Origin: Lachancea kluyveri NRRL Y-12651
Lineage: Eukaryota; Ascomycota; Saccharomycetes; Saccharomycetales; Saccharomycetaceae
DNA length: 64,000 nt
Assembly: GCA_000149225.2 (NCBI GenBank)
Contig: CM000692.1
Coordinates: 248,001-312,000, forward strand
Direction of reading: 5' to 3'
A model generated the notes under the pieces. That model did not search any database. It was not told the origin of the DNA and saw only the letters and a program-made list of their open reading frames with translations. Shown here in pieces: positions 48,563-59,018 of the stretch. Positions within the stretch are counted from its first letter, which is position 1; each line of letters begins with the position of its first letter. The position numbers were made by a program, and so were the translations under genes.

Positions 48563-49912
48563 TCAATGTCTTATTCTATACTTTAGTTCCCTTACCACAT
48601 TGCAATCTAAACCCTCATGATCGCTTTCAAAAGAGTCAAGCTCATGGTCCAAAACAAACCTTAGATGGCTTTCATGATCCAGCTTGTTGAACTCCGGATT
48701 CTTGGCGCATTCAAAGGCGTGTCCTCTTGACAACGGAGACATCGAACCATTGGAAGAGGAAAGCGACGACGAGGAAGAGCCGGGCGATATTAGCATCGAA
48801 CAAAGGTCTAGTGCGGCTAGCTTCTTACGCAAGTATTCTAGGTTTTTGCTATTTCTTGCGCTCTCGTGTCTTTGCAAACTATCGTTTTGGGGATACATCT
48901 CCTTCAAAAGGTGAAACAATTCGCGAACATGAGGGACGTTACCGCAATGGCGATGAGGGCTATAAACCTCTTCGTAGGTCAGCTTCTCGCCCTTATCCAC
49001 AACTTTTAAACAACCAATACTGGAAATATTGGAAGGAATTCTGCACACTTCAAACTCATCTTTGATCGTTACCGTTTCATAAACTTTTTCGTAATTTTGT
49101 AAACGGGATTTAAAATCTTGATAGCACCAAGTCTTGTCTTCATTATGGAAATAATCCGGAGACTTGTAAACTTTGTGCAAGATATTTTGATGGACAATGT
49201 CGTCGTCCGAACATATACTCTCCAAAAAGACAACTTTACAACTCAAAAGCTGCTTTTCGATGGCAGAGACAATCAACTGTCTTCTGTCTTTAGTAGTGTT
49301 GGTAGCGTCGAAAATGCCGATCCTGTGTCCATCGTCTTCTTTTAGATAATCGCACAATTTGAACAAAGTGGTCATTGCAATTATATCTCTTTGGTTGACA
49401 GAGTCTTGGTTATCCATATCGAACAAGACTTGCTCCTTGTGTTCCATGTCACTTTCAACAATATCATCGATGGAAGGTAGCTGGGACATGGAGTCTTGTC
49501 TGGTGATCACAGGGGTTAGGAAGTCACTATTGCAACGGCTCAAATCGAACAGTTGATCATGGGACGACTGAGAAGTCATCGTTCTCCTCAAAAGAGAGGA
49601 GTCATCAATGTGATCATCTTCTTTCTTGTAACCCAACTCATCACAACAAGCATCATCATCGTCTTTGTCGTTGTCGTCTCCCGCCCCCTCTCTTTTCTCC
49701 ATGCAAAAGTCTGACTCCATAACGCGCCTCTCCTTGCCAGCGTTAAACAACTGGCAACACAACTCACCTGGGCAGGAGCCCTGAAAATAAGACATGACGT
49801 GTTTAGCAATGTAGGACTTACCTCTTGCAGGTAATCCAACCATACAAATGATCAACTTTTCGCGATCAGAGTCACATATCGACTTCGGTGTAGGCGTATT
49901 TGTATTAATCAT
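48563..49912 (-). CDS. 6-phosphofructo-2-kinase-like protein without bisphosphatase domain
   Basis: The 449-residue protein carries a 6PF2K nucleotide-binding fold: IICMVGLPARGKSYIAKHV with Walker A at 26-33, FNAGKERR at 57-63, IGIFDATNTTKDRR at about 198-211, FLESICSDDDIVHQNI and SPDYFHNEDKTWCYQDFKSRLQNYEKVYET. Such kinases make fructose 2,6-bisphosphate. The RHGE-type phosphoglycerate-mutase half is absent, as in Pfk27, whose FNAGKIRR it resembles. About 110 acidic, Ser-rich residues (64-175) are inserted between core strands, and the C-terminal third is divergent. I start at the ATG at 49912; an upstream TTG is 22 codons earlier. S. cerevisiae has no such gene between YPR125W and SPT6 equivalents. 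Activity is uncertain. Confidence 0.85.
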   Translation of the reverse strand: MINTNTPTPKSICDSDREKLIICMVGLPARGKSYIAKHVMSYFQGSCPGELCCQLFNAGKERRVMESDFCMEKREGAGDDNDKDDDDACCDELGYKKEDDHIDDSSLLRRTMTSQSSHDQLFDLSRCNSDFLTPVITRQDSMSQLPSIDDIVESDMEHKEQVLFDMDNQDSVNQRDIIAMTTLFKLCDYLKEDDGHRIGIFDATNTTKDRRQLIVSAIEKQLLSCKVVFLESICSDDDIVHQNILHKVYKSPDYFHNEDKTWCYQDFKSRLQNYEKVYETVTIKDEFEVCRIPSNISSIGCLKVVDKGEKLTYEEVYSPHRHCGNVPHVRELFHLLKEMYPQNDSLQRHESARNSKNLEYLRKKLAALDLCSMLISPGSSSSSLSSSNGSMSPLSRGHAFECAKNPEFNKLDHESHLRFVLDHELDSFESDHEGLDCNVVRELKYRIRH

Positions 49913-50280
49913 TGGTTGCGCTCTTCTCTTAGGAACATCCAGTAGTTGGCGGCAAGGGAAAAACACTTTGAAAGCCAAACTAAAAGATAAAAAAAGAAAA
50001 ACACAAAAGTTAAGCAGAAATATCTATGGTAGTTTTACTGTTTCAAAAGTACAGTAGAGAAAGTTTCTGTATGGCTAACGTTTGGTTGCCACTATAGATA
50101 TCGTTGAAGAAACAGTTAAAAAAGTTTCCAATATCAACAGCAAGGACTTTCTCTTTTATTGCTTCATGAGGTGTAAGCAAAAAGAAACCTCCCCAAGATG
50201 ACTAATTTCCCATTCACCGAAACATTGCTAGCCGATGGATTAACCAACAGTGCCACGAATTTCCAATATTGTTTTTGTCA

Positions 50281-50470
50281 CAAAAAGGTGGCCCTGTGTC
50301 CGGAGCAAGTTGTTCCGGATCCGCGGTCATCTCTTAGCCGAAGCACAGCGTTGCGGGGCGCGGCAAAACCCCAACGGCGGCGTGCCGTGTCTTGAAGCTT
50401 CCGGAACTGAGGCATAGATCACGGTTTACGACAAGTGGCCTCCGTTAGACGCAGAGCTTAAGTAAGATGA
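50281..50470. promoter_or_regulatory. GC-rich element with a CGG-N11-CCG site
   Basis: A locally GC-rich segment upstream of the kinase-like gene contains CGG (50301-50303), 11 bases, then CCG (50315-50317), the Gal4-type spacing for a Zn2Cys6 dimer. Each half-site is extended to TCCGGA. CCGCGG and TTCCGGAA palindromes lie nearby. The rest of the 49913-50614 gap shows no gene. Confidence 0.5.
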
Positions 50471-50614
50471 GTCCCCGTGAGTAAAAGTGAGCATGGATGC
50501 GTTTGATACAAGTTATAGTTTACACACGAAAAGAAAATGACTTTGGAGGAAAAAATAGGAAAGAAAAATATTAACTATGCCTAAAAGTACAATTGTTTTT
50601 TGTTTTTTTTTTGT

Positions 50615-53600
50615 TTAATAGCCGTAGTAGCCTCCGGCTGCTGCGGCACCCGGTGTTTTGTGATCTGCAGTCGATGATGCGGCACCTCCGCCAGAGGTAT
50701 TCCTGCTGTTGGTTTTCAACAAGGTTTTGAACCCGTTACACAACTGGATCACTGATGGATAGTTATAGTTGACCAGGAAAAACCCTGTGTGTGTCAATCT
50801 CACGTTCCACGTGTACAGCTTGCTTTGCGCATTGATCTTAAACATCAGATAGAACCAACCTGGGTGCTCATAGTTGAAACTGAAATAGTAAACCGATCTG
50901 TTAGGGTTGACCTTAGAGTAGTCTTCAATGAACTTGGTCACCTCTTTCTTGGTACCCTTTTTGAACTTCTCGTTGGAGGTGATCTCGTTCAGCAGTCTTA
51001 CCTTGTTTTGTAAGTACTCGACAATAATTTGATCTAAATCGTGGTAGCGTTGTCCCTCCACGATTAAAGTCTTACCTAGGGCCAAAGGATTCTCCTTCTC
51101 TTGTTCTAGAATATCAACGTGCTGAAATAAATCCTTATCCAGTTTCCAGGTGATGGCCAAGTGATCGTCACCACGGGAAGACTGTCTGATGACAAAGTCA
51201 CCCCGTTCTTTACTTCTCAGGTAGTCCTCTGCTTGTCTACCGTTGAATGGGAAGTAGTACGGATGGTTGATAACACGGTGTGTTCTCTTGGCACGTGCCT
51301 CTGCCATCGCGATTTGCTTCTCCTCTTCTGCGTCTTCCAACTCTTGCTTCAAGTCCCAAATTGATGGGTCCTTGCTGTAATGGATCGGAACGTACTGGTG
51401 CTTTACATCGTGGTCTAACAATGAAACTTCTGCGCTGATGTTTTCATAGTCGATAAAGATAACCTTTGCTGGATAAGTTTTACCAATTTCGTAGATTTCA
51501 CCAGCAGGTCTCTTCAACTGAGCACCTAGATGGCGTTGAGCATTGACAATACACTCCACTTGGGAATTAGTGATGCACATTACATCATTATGTTTAAACC
51601 TTTCAATTCTCACTGGGATAATGCAACCTTTGAAAAAGGTCTTGTCAGTTTCACCTGTTAACGTGGTAAAGATTTCGTCACCATGCAGTGGATGGAAATC
51701 GTTCCTTAGCTCCTCAAACCCATCCAATAACTCCAGAACAATAGTGTTTAGGTTGTTCAGCTTTCTCTGTCCGGTGTTTTTCTCTAGTTCTTCAGCGTAA
51801 GCATCCAAATTTAGCGATTCTAGTTTAGTTCTACGGTCTGGATCATCACGCAGAATTTCGATAAACTCACTCATAGTGCCTTGTTCCTCCTTTTCTGCGA
51901 TTGCATCTGGGTCATATTCCAATGCATCTGCAGCAACCTTTGTCGCCAAATGGTAATCTTCAGGGTGAATTCTGGTGCTGTCCAACTGATCGTGCTCCAA
52001 ATCTTCATACCTTTGGTTCCTTTCATTCCATGAAATGTACAGGAAACCTGCAGAGTTCATAAAGATTGTCTTGTGTAAAATGTCATGTGTGATTAACTGT
52101 TGGCGTGCCAACAATGGTTCATTCAACCTTTGTAAAGATTCCAAAAAGTCCGTAGCCTTACGTTTACCTAGACCAGAGATGTATTGCAAAGCATGGGCGT
52201 AATAAGGATTATCTGTTGACTTGTTTACTTCAACTCCTACCAAATTGACAATGTCCACAAAAGATGTCTTCAAAGCCCTTAGGAGATTATCGCGCGTTAG
52301 CAACGACTGGTGAGGATGGATCGATAACGACATCAACTCTTCATCTGACAGGTTCGCATACTCGAGCAATGGGGAGTGCATATAACGAGCTAATGCAATA
52401 CAGTATTTAACCAAAGTTGGCTTATTAGGGAACTCTTGTGCTGCACGATCGGATGACTGATAGCGGTTAGCAATTTCGTCTTCTACGTAAACAATAGGAA
52501 TATTGTGACCCCTGTTGTCAACAATCTGCTTTTTTTGAATGATCTCTTGTAATTTTTTGTACAAGCGCTGGGTTTTCGGATTAGGACCATTAATACCAAT
52601 AGCATTTGGCTGACAGTCTTGAATAATGTTGTCAAATGTTTCTTCAAAGTTTTGTGGATTGTTTCTGTCAAATGGGTTATCCACAATTTTGTAATCCTTG
52701 ACAAAGTCTGTCTTCCTATTGACAAAAACTGTGATGATAGCGTCTGAACCAAACTTACCTTGGCCGCAAGTAACCGTCAAAAGCCTTGGGACCTTTGGAT
52801 CTCTTGGGTTAGGAATAAAAGGTGCTTGGTCCAATTTGGTCATGAACTTGTGGCGGACCGTTTTGGAAACCAGTTTCTGACATGTCTTTCTTAAATCATC
52901 TTTAATCTCTTGGCCAATGTCAACAAAGATCTTATCCAAAGCTGTAAAAAATGCTGCCTTTCTAAAATTGTTCCATTCAGTGGCAATTTCAGAGGTATTA
53001 GTAGTTTCCAAAGCAGTTTGGAACAAATGATCACAATATTGAGCTTGAGAAGACATATGGATCTTGATTCCCAACAAATGTAAAGATTCTGCTTCCAACA
53101 TACGTAGAAAAACGTCTGGTTCCCTACGGAAATGTGCTGGTGTCCTATTGATGGCATATTTGATGTCTTCGTAAGGTGATCCTCTTTGAATTTCCTTTTT
53201 ACCTTTTGAGCTTAGAGCAACATCGGTGATGTAGTATTTGTAAAAGTCGGCTCTGATCTTTTCTCTGACTTTCGGGTTGTTGGCAATCTCTAAAGAGTAG
53301 TACTTCTGGACGGTATCTAGGGCCAACCTATGGTTCGAAGCAAATACTTGCAACTCAGAACCAGCACTTTCTAGAAGTTTGTCTACGGTTTCTATAGGAG
53401 TGAGTTCAGGGTGATCAATCACAGGATGAATTTGGTGCTCGGCATTGATATTCTCGCCTACCTGTTCTGATGTGATACCAATGTCCCCCACAGCCTGATA
53501 TAGTGCACTGGATTTAAATTTCCCATAACTGGAGTTCTTTAAATGCTTCTTGTTCGAAGAACCAGAATTGCTTAGTAAAGCATCATTAATCTCATGGGCA

Positions 53601-55000
53601 TATCTAAATTCCAAATAATTATAGATATCCTGTAAGGCATTAAGTTCAGTCATCGATGAAGCTTGGCTTCTAAAGTACTCGTCGACTATAGGTTCTTCAA
53701 CGTTTAACTGGGCATAGAATTTCTTCACATAGTCCCTTTTGTAAATAATACTGTGAAATTCAACATCCAGGTAGACAATATCCCATAAATCGTCTTCAGT
53801 TAAGACAAATCCGTCCTTATTTCTGGAAGAAATGTAATTACGACGGTAAGCATAGACAAATGGAACTTCCAAGTTATCTTTACCAACGAATCTGATAGCA
53901 TTGCCAACAGCCTCTCTAAACTCTGTTAGATCATAAGAAACGTCGAAGTTTTTATCGACGGAAATCTTGTCACTAATCCAGTTTTTCTCCAATTCTTGAT
54001 CATCTGCAGATAACTGTCCGTAGTTTTTCAAGCCTGCTCTGAGCTCTTGGTATCTTTCAGGAATGTCTGCCCGTCTAATAACCATGTCTTCTTCGGTCAT
54101 TAAGTTCTTCTTCAAATCTTGTAAATCATAGATATCTTGTAATGTGATCTTCTTCTTGAACTCGGAGTCTAGGCCTTCTTCTTCATCTTCGCCCTCAAGA
54201 GGCGTAGGTTGAGTTTGTTCTATTTCCTCGTTTTCCACTTCCAAAGCCCAATCGTAATCGTGACCGTCACCAAAAATATCGTACATCTCATCAATTTTAT
54301 CAGAAGACAGTCCCGTGACCTGGGTCGGTTGCTTCATTCTCTGTTCCCGTAACATTCTTCTTTCCTGGATCCTTTGTTGTCTGGTCTCTTCGTCTTCATC
54401 AGAAAATTCGTCTTCTTCAATAAAATCATCCAATTCATCAAGAATTCCTTGGCCACCTACTGCAGCAGATTTTCCGTTGCCAGATCCTAAACCAATATGC
54501 TCATCTTCTTCTTGACCCAAATTCTCGTCTTCGTCGTCAGAAAAGAAGTCGTCCAATTTGGAAGTTTTCCCAGATGGCTTTGAAGCTTCACTTGGCTCGT
54601 CGTCATACTCCACGGAGCCAGCTCTTTTCAACCTCTTGAATCCACCCTTCTTTGAAGAAGAATCTGTAACACGCTTCACACCAGCATTTTCCATCAGCAA
54701 ATCCAAGTCATCCTCTGACAACCTGTCATCATCCTCTTCTCTGACCTTCCTTTTGTGTTTTCTTCTTCTCCTCTTAGCGGTCGTCACTTCGCCCTCTTCC
54801 TCATCGTCAACAATGAATCCCTCACGAACCTTCTGAGCTTCCTCCTCGTCATCGTCTAAATCTTCGTCCTCTTCAGACGAATCGAATACGTCATCACCTT
54901 CTTCTTCGTCGCTTTGCGGTTTGGAGTCATCGACGTTATCGTTGATTGGTGGCTCTTCTCTATTGATTAGAGATTGTTCCTGTCTTTCGTCACTAGACAT
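50615..55000 (-). CDS. SPT6: Transcription elongation factor and histone chaperone Spt6
   Basis: The 1461-residue protein matches Spt6 (YGR116W, 1451 aa), which reassembles nucleosomes behind RNA polymerase II and binds Spn1. The N-terminal ~300 residues are strongly acidic with basic patches ([12 protein letters not shown]), and the Spn1-binding segment lies in [23 protein letters not shown]. The Tex-like core follows with helix-turn-helix, YqgF (about 730-890), HhH ([17 protein letters not shown]) and S1 ([11 protein letters not shown]) domains. The C-terminus has the tandem SH2 module ([28 protein letters not shown], about 1250 on) that binds the Rpb1 linker. The final ~30 residues are Ala/Gly/Thr-rich. 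Confidence 0.97.
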   Translation of the reverse strand: MSSDERQEQSLINREEPPINDNVDDSKPQSDEEEGDDVFDSSEEDEDLDDDEEEAQKVREGFIVDDEEEGEVTTAKRRRRKHKRKVREEDDDRLSEDDLDLLMENAGVKRVTDSSSKKGGFKRLKRAGSVEYDDEPSEASKPSGKTSKLDDFFSDDEDENLGQEEDEHIGLGSGNGKSAAVGGQGILDELDDFIEEDEFSDEDEETRQQRIQERRMLREQRMKQPTQVTGLSSDKIDEMYDIFGDGHDYDWALEVENEEIEQTQPTPLEGEDEEEGLDSEFKKKITLQDIYDLQDLKKNLMTEEDMVIRRADIPERYQELRAGLKNYGQLSADDQELEKNWISDKISVDKNFDVSYDLTEFREAVGNAIRFVGKDNLEVPFVYAYRRNYISSRNKDGFVLTEDDLWDIVYLDVEFHSIIYKRDYVKKFYAQLNVEEPIVDEYFRSQASSMTELNALQDIYNYLEFRYAHEINDALLSNSGSSNKKHLKNSSYGKFKSSALYQAVGDIGITSEQVGENINAEHQIHPVIDHPELTPIETVDKLLESAGSELQVFASNHRLALDTVQKYYSLEIANNPKVREKIRADFYKYYITDVALSSKGKKEIQRGSPYEDIKYAINRTPAHFRREPDVFLRMLEAESLHLLGIKIHMSSQAQYCDHLFQTALETTNTSEIATEWNNFRKAAFFTALDKIFVDIGQEIKDDLRKTCQKLVSKTVRHKFMTKLDQAPFIPNPRDPKVPRLLTVTCGQGKFGSDAIITVFVNRKTDFVKDYKIVDNPFDRNNPQNFEETFDNIIQDCQPNAIGINGPNPKTQRLYKKLQEIIQKKQIVDNRGHNIPIVYVEDEIANRYQSSDRAAQEFPNKPTLVKYCIALARYMHSPLLEYANLSDEELMSLSIHPHQSLLTRDNLLRALKTSFVDIVNLVGVEVNKSTDNPYYAHALQYISGLGKRKATDFLESLQRLNEPLLARQQLITHDILHKTIFMNSAGFLYISWNERNQRYEDLEHDQLDSTRIHPEDYHLATKVAADALEYDPDAIAEKEEQGTMSEFIEILRDDPDRRTKLESLNLDAYAEELEKNTGQRKLNNLNTIVLELLDGFEELRNDFHPLHGDEIFTTLTGETDKTFFKGCIIPVRIERFKHNDVMCITNSQVECIVNAQRHLGAQLKRPAGEIYEIGKTYPAKVIFIDYENISAEVSLLDHDVKHQYVPIHYSKDPSIWDLKQELEDAEEEKQIAMAEARAKRTHRVINHPYYFPFNGRQAEDYLRSKERGDFVIRQSSRGDDHLAITWKLDKDLFQHVDILEQEKENPLALGKTLIVEGQRYHDLDQIIVEYLQNKVRLLNEITSNEKFKKGTKKEVTKFIEDYSKVNPNRSVYYFSFNYEHPGWFYLMFKINAQSKLYTWNVRLTHTGFFLVNYNYPSVIQLCNGFKTLLKTNSRNTSGGGAASSTADHKTPGAAAAGGYYGY

Positions 55001-55599
55001 TGCTGCTAATAAGTAGAAAGCTGTTAAGCGATTAGTTCACTGTTCTTTTTCCAGCAATGTTTACCTAGGCTCTCTCTCTAGCTTTCACAGTTGTGACTTT
55101 ATCGTCTATACAGGTGGCCACCCTAACCAAGCTTTTCTGTTGTGTCTAAAATTTTTCTTTCTCAACCCTCAGACGTTTTTACGACGCACAACGTCTATAG
55201 TGACCAGGTTAATATGTCGTTGTTATGCTTCGGCGCAGTACTTTTAACTATCCATTTCTACTCGATTTATAGTTGCATGCTAAAGGTATAATCATACAAT
55301 AGCCTTTAAATTGTGACAGACGATAAAATCTGGGTTTGTATTGTTATTCCAACTTTTTTTTTTTTGTGTACCTATCAACAGAAATATGAGTCGGTGCATG
55401 TTATAGGAATATAAACGAGCCAGTAAATTACAGTATACTTGCGCAAACCATGAATACAAGCTCCATTAAAATTGTTCGGTGCCCACTAGTTAAAGCTCTT
55501 TGAAAAAGCACACTCTTTAGGAGCCCATTTGCAAGCCATTAAAAGGTGGCTGTTCAATTTATATGTCAAAGAGATTCTACATTATATACAAGTGACCTG
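55001..55599. other. SPT6 upstream region
   Basis: About 600 AT-rich bases lie between the SPT6 ATG and the CTR1 stop codon; both genes are on the minus strand. No gene is seen. Confidence 0.45.
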
Positions 55600-56628
55600 T
55601 TACATAAACTTATCAGCAGGCATCAGATCTACATCCATGTTACCAGCTTGTTCTCTTTGCCTGGATATTTCTCTAACTTCCTTTTCAACCTTTGCTTCCT
55701 CGTCAACAGAGTTGACATCGCAACAACAGTTTGGCTCTTCGTCAGCCGATTTTACCGATGAACAGCAGCAACCAGCTTCAGTTGATTCTTTGTCTAAAAA
55801 TTCCTGCGTAGCAATATCAGTATCTGCAACAGCGACTGGAGATACCTTCTGCGCACAACAGGCGTTGGAAGAAGTTAGATCTTGTGAATTACGTGGACCG
55901 GCAGTCGTGGTTTCTTCCCTATGCGATCCACAATAACAGTTACCACCGCCAGGACAGTTCTTCCTTCTTTCAATTTCTCTCTGTAATTCCCACCTTTTTA
56001 AGAGGCAAATCTTCCATCTGTTAAAAAATATCTCTGCCAATGATAATCCCAACACGACAGCGAAAAAGTACGTTAGAATAAAGGACATTGTGACAAGCAT
56101 TAAAATGTAAATGAACATTGTAGAGGCAAAAGCCAACAGCAGCCTAACAAAATCTTGTAGCAAATCATAGGTAGTTGGAGACATAAACTCCAGAAGCAAG
56201 TTAGGTAATTTGGGCAAAAATTGAGATTGAAATTCCAAGTCGTGGATGTAATCTGCTCCTTCTCTTACAGTATTTGCTGTAGAAGATGTGTCGTCTCCTT
56301 TACTTTCAAGTCTTACTGGAGAGATAACAGCACTTTTCGAGTTCCATTTTTTAAACCACCTAACTTCTAAACACCAGCTGGTGAACAATAGGAACTTGTA
56401 AACAAATGCGACCGCCACAATCAACACGAAAATACCGAAGGCTTGCCTTTTATTATGTGCTCTCAAGTGCTGGAATACGACTGGGTAGTTATCGAAGTGA
56501 TGTGTCAAGTAGGAGTTCATGGCCATATCCATCGAGTCCATGGTCGAGGTGCTGGAAGACATAGCCATAGTCATGGTTCCTGATGCCATGGCCCCAGAAG
56601 TAGAGGTTGCCATATCCATTCCCATCAT
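55600..56628 (-). CDS. CTR1: High-affinity plasma-membrane copper transporter Ctr1
   Basis: The 342-residue protein matches Ctr1 (YPR124W, 406 aa), the homotrimeric Cu(I) importer. The extracellular N-terminus is Met-rich with MxM-type copper motifs (MMGMDMATS, MTMAMSSS, MDSMDMAM). The first membrane span is at about 63-90. Spans two and three (about 166-208) include MLVTM, the MxxxM selectivity motif. The cytosolic tail is unusually Cys-rich (CPGGGNCYCGSH, NACCAQK, GCCCSS, NCCCD), suited to Cu(I) sensing or hand-over. Copper-response elements lie about 100 bases upstream, pointing to Mac1 control. Confidence 0.95.
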   Translation of the reverse strand: MMGMDMATSTSGAMASGTMTMAMSSSTSTMDSMDMAMNSYLTHHFDNYPVVFQHLRAHNKRQAFGIFVLIVAVAFVYKFLLFTSWCLEVRWFKKWNSKSAVISPVRLESKGDDTSSTANTVREGADYIHDLEFQSQFLPKLPNLLLEFMSPTTYDLLQDFVRLLLAFASTMFIYILMLVTMSFILTYFFAVVLGLSLAEIFFNRWKICLLKRWELQREIERRKNCPGGGNCYCGSHREETTTAGPRNSQDLTSSNACCAQKVSPVAVADTDIATQEFLDKESTEAGCCCSSVKSADEEPNCCCDVNSVDEEAKVEKEVREISRQREQAGNMDVDLMPADKFM

Positions 56629-56726
56629 GTTGGGCTAGTTTATTGATGTTCAAGGCTGTTTTTCGTAAATCTGCTAGCGACATGTTTTTTTTCCTTTATA
56701 TAATGGACCCGCCCGCGAAGTATGTA

Positions 56727-56744
56727 TATGCTCATATTTGCTCG
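56727..56744. promoter_or_regulatory. Copper-response elements upstream of CTR1
   Basis: TTTGCTCG (56737-56744) matches the Mac1 consensus TTTGC(T/G)C(A/G). TATGCTCA (56727-56734) differs from it at one base. They lie 100-115 bases upstream of the CTR1 ATG, as tandem copies. Confidence 0.6.
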
Positions 56745-56825
56745 TCGAGCTTGAGGGTGTGGCCGCGCGATGAGTTTAGCACAGAAATGGCAGCGAGCTA
56801 GTGATGCCGGGTGTATTATTATATA

Positions 56826-57746
56826 CTATCTAAATGGTGGCCTACTTTTCAGAAAGTTAGAGGAAGAGGGTTTCTTTGCAACTTTCCTTATAGTACTAGC
56901 CCTAGATGGGGCTACTCCGAGTGCTCCAAATTTGTTTTGTGGAGGATGATTCATAATTCTGCTCGCACTAACTGCGAGTGAGCGCCTTCTATCTCGCGTA
57001 TCTGCTGTCTCCGGGACAGTTCCAATACTATTACGTATCGTATGAAGAATCGACTTTCTTCTTAGGTTACTATTTTTATTAAAGGTTTTTTCCATCATCG
57101 TATTCTTGGTTACCGATTTGGGTGCCGCAGTTACTGTTGGATTCGATATGAAAGATGCGTCTGTGTTATCATCATCATCATCATCGTCCTCAGCAAGGTC
57201 ATTCTCTTGACGCAGCGTGCTGGGATCAGCAGGCGCAGTAGATGAAACAGGCCTAAGCGCAGGCTTCATAAATGCAGATCGTTGTTTAGGTATTCCTTGA
57301 GATTGAGTTTCCTGTGCATCTTCAGAAAGTTCTTTCAAGAGGTTATTCTTGTGTCTTTCTAGCTCGTTCAATTCTTGCATTACGTCCAACTCATGCGCTA
57401 TATCGTGTGAAACGTTTGGAAAGTCAACACACCATGAGTTACACATCAACCCGTACAACAGTGCACTCAGAGACTCATTCAGATCTACTAAACTCTCGTG
57501 GATAAAGTTCATTTGTGTGAAATTGCTATCTAGGGTAACCATAGAATCAGTCAAATCCTTCACTTGAGGTAAGATACATGCCTCCACCAGATTTTCCTCA
57601 TCGAGATTATTGATATTGTTACCAGTAGCACCTAAAGAAGACCTTCTTGAACCTGAATTGCTTGAAATCGAGAGCCTATACTCCGTAGCCGTTTTGTAAT
57701 CCCTTACAGGGGTCAACGGCCCGCCCTGTTTTTTGGGTTCTGACAT
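56826..57746 (-). CDS. DAM1: DASH/Dam1 complex subunit Dam1
   Basis: The 306-residue protein matches Dam1 (YGR113W, 343 aa), the subunit that couples kinetochores to microtubule ends and is an Ipl1/Aurora target. The conserved Dam1 domain spans about residues 48-115 and reads ENLVEACILPQVKDLTDSMVTLDSNFTQMNFIHESLVDLNESLSALLYGLMCNSWCVDFPNVSHDIAHELDVMQEL. The C-terminal half is low complexity with basic/Ser motifs (RRKSILHTIRNS, RRRSLAVSASRI) that fit the Aurora consensus. An Asp run lies at about residue 190. Confidence 0.94.
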   Translation of the reverse strand: MSEPKKQGGPLTPVRDYKTATEYRLSISSNSGSRRSSLGATGNNINNLDEENLVEACILPQVKDLTDSMVTLDSNFTQMNFIHESLVDLNESLSALLYGLMCNSWCVDFPNVSHDIAHELDVMQELNELERHKNNLLKELSEDAQETQSQGIPKQRSAFMKPALRPVSSTAPADPSTLRQENDLAEDDDDDDDNTDASFISNPTVTAAPKSVTKNTMMEKTFNKNSNLRRKSILHTIRNSIGTVPETADTRDRRRSLAVSASRIMNHPPQNKFGALGVAPSRASTIRKVAKKPSSSNFLKSRPPFR

Positions 57747-57947
57747 TTTTTTGTTTCTGTTTCTCCTTCGTGGATGCTCTGATTACTATAGTTCTATGTT
57801 TATTTTAATGATACCTCGGAGAAATCAAACCGGCCTTGGTATCTAAAGCGTATTTCGTATTTAGTGATTTACACATTGTAAAGGAATTTAGAGAAATGGT
57901 TGCTGTTATGTACAAGTTTGAGGAGTGCCTCCATTATGTTCCTAGTA

Positions 57948-59018
57948 TCACATGAATCTTTTAGCATGCTTCAGCTTGTCCTGCTTCATTTGTGCTTGCG
58001 TAATCGCACCACCACGACCGCGTTTCAATGCAATGAATAAAAAGATGGAACTCAAAAAGGATAGACCGTACCACGTGACTAAGTATTGCAAATGGTTATT
58101 CTTCAAGTCGATCTTTGGGGCTTTGCCCAATGGTACACCGGCTTTGACGAATTGGTACTGATTAAATTCTTCAGACGATCCTTTCTCACTTTCAGCTTCA
58201 GTGGAAGTTTTGTTGCCAACATCTCCTTTGTTTTTGTTCCAAAACTTCCAAACTGACGATCCTTGGTTTTGGGTGTCATTTCCAGGATGGTCTTGCTCCC
58301 AATGATGGTCCTTTAAGTCGTATAATGCTTGGATATGGATCGGTGTACATCCTGTAACTTTACACATTTCTTCAATGTCAGCGACTTGCCATAATCTACC
58401 ATCTTTGTTTTCCCTTTCCCATTGAAAAGTACCCAACTTTCTAGGAACACGGACCAAGCATTCTACTTCCACATTTGAGCCTTGAGGAAGCGATAAGTGC
58501 TGCAAGTGTCTGCTTTGAGGGTACACCTTCTCCTCACTAATCCAACCTCTTTCGATCAAAAGTTTTTCACCAGTGTCTTTTCTAACAAATGGAGTAAAGA
58601 GGAAATAACCCTTAACGCCATTTCTGACACGAGGTCCAACAAAAATCTCCTGATCATGCTTGAACTCACCCTTCACAGTAACTTTACGGTACTCCCAGCC
58701 ATCGCACATATCTGGAGTAAAATTCTTTGGAAGTGGCACCGGTGGATACGTCAACCTGTCCTCACATGTGGCGATCAGATTAGTTTTCCACTTTAAACGA
58801 CGCATTTGCCATGTACCTAAGTAAAAGGAGATCACTGGCATAGCAATCATCAAACCCAAAAAAATCGTCTTACCTGGTGTTAACTTGTTATTCCCTGAAG
58901 GGGTTTTTTTAGTCTTTATTGGCTTCCAGTCCACGGTGGAAGTTTTCACCGAACGCCTGGGCGTACGTATAAACAGCTGTGATCTTCTCGTAGCGGCTTG
59001 TTTGATAGATGAGAGCAT
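57948..59018 (-). CDS. SHY1: SURF1-family cytochrome c oxidase assembly factor Shy1
   Basis: The 356-residue protein matches Shy1 (YGR112W, 389 aa), an inner-membrane factor for haem insertion and Cox1 assembly. An N-terminal basic presequence (MLSSIKQAATRRSQLFIRTPRRS) is followed by the first span (TIFLGLMIAMPVISFYLGTWQ, about 50-70). The SURF1 motifs come next: LGTWQMRRLKWK, EYRKVTVKGEFKHDQEIFVGPR, GYFLFTPFVRKDTGEKLLIERGWI and PLGKAPKIDLKNNHLQYLVTWYGLSFLSSIFLF (second span near the C-terminus). A charged, low-complexity insertion lies at about 250-290. CACGTG occurs 125 bases upstream of the ATG. Confidence 0.95.
   Translation of the reverse strand: MLSSIKQAATRRSQLFIRTPRRSVKTSTVDWKPIKTKKTPSGNNKLTPGKTIFLGLMIAMPVISFYLGTWQMRRLKWKTNLIATCEDRLTYPPVPLPKNFTPDMCDGWEYRKVTVKGEFKHDQEIFVGPRVRNGVKGYFLFTPFVRKDTGEKLLIERGWISEEKVYPQSRHLQHLSLPQGSNVEVECLVRVPRKLGTFQWERENKDGRLWQVADIEEMCKVTGCTPIHIQALYDLKDHHWEQDHPGNDTQNQGSSVWKFWNKNKGDVGNKTSTEAESEKGSSEEFNQYQFVKAGVPLGKAPKIDLKNNHLQYLVTWYGLSFLSSIFLFIALKRGRGGAITQAQMKQDKLKHAKRFM

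Noticed and set aside
49979-49998. Possible 3' splice site (pyrimidine run plus TTTAG) before the kinase-like gene
   Set aside because: No GTATGT donor or TACTAAC branch site was found upstream, and the ATG at 49912 gives a sensible start.
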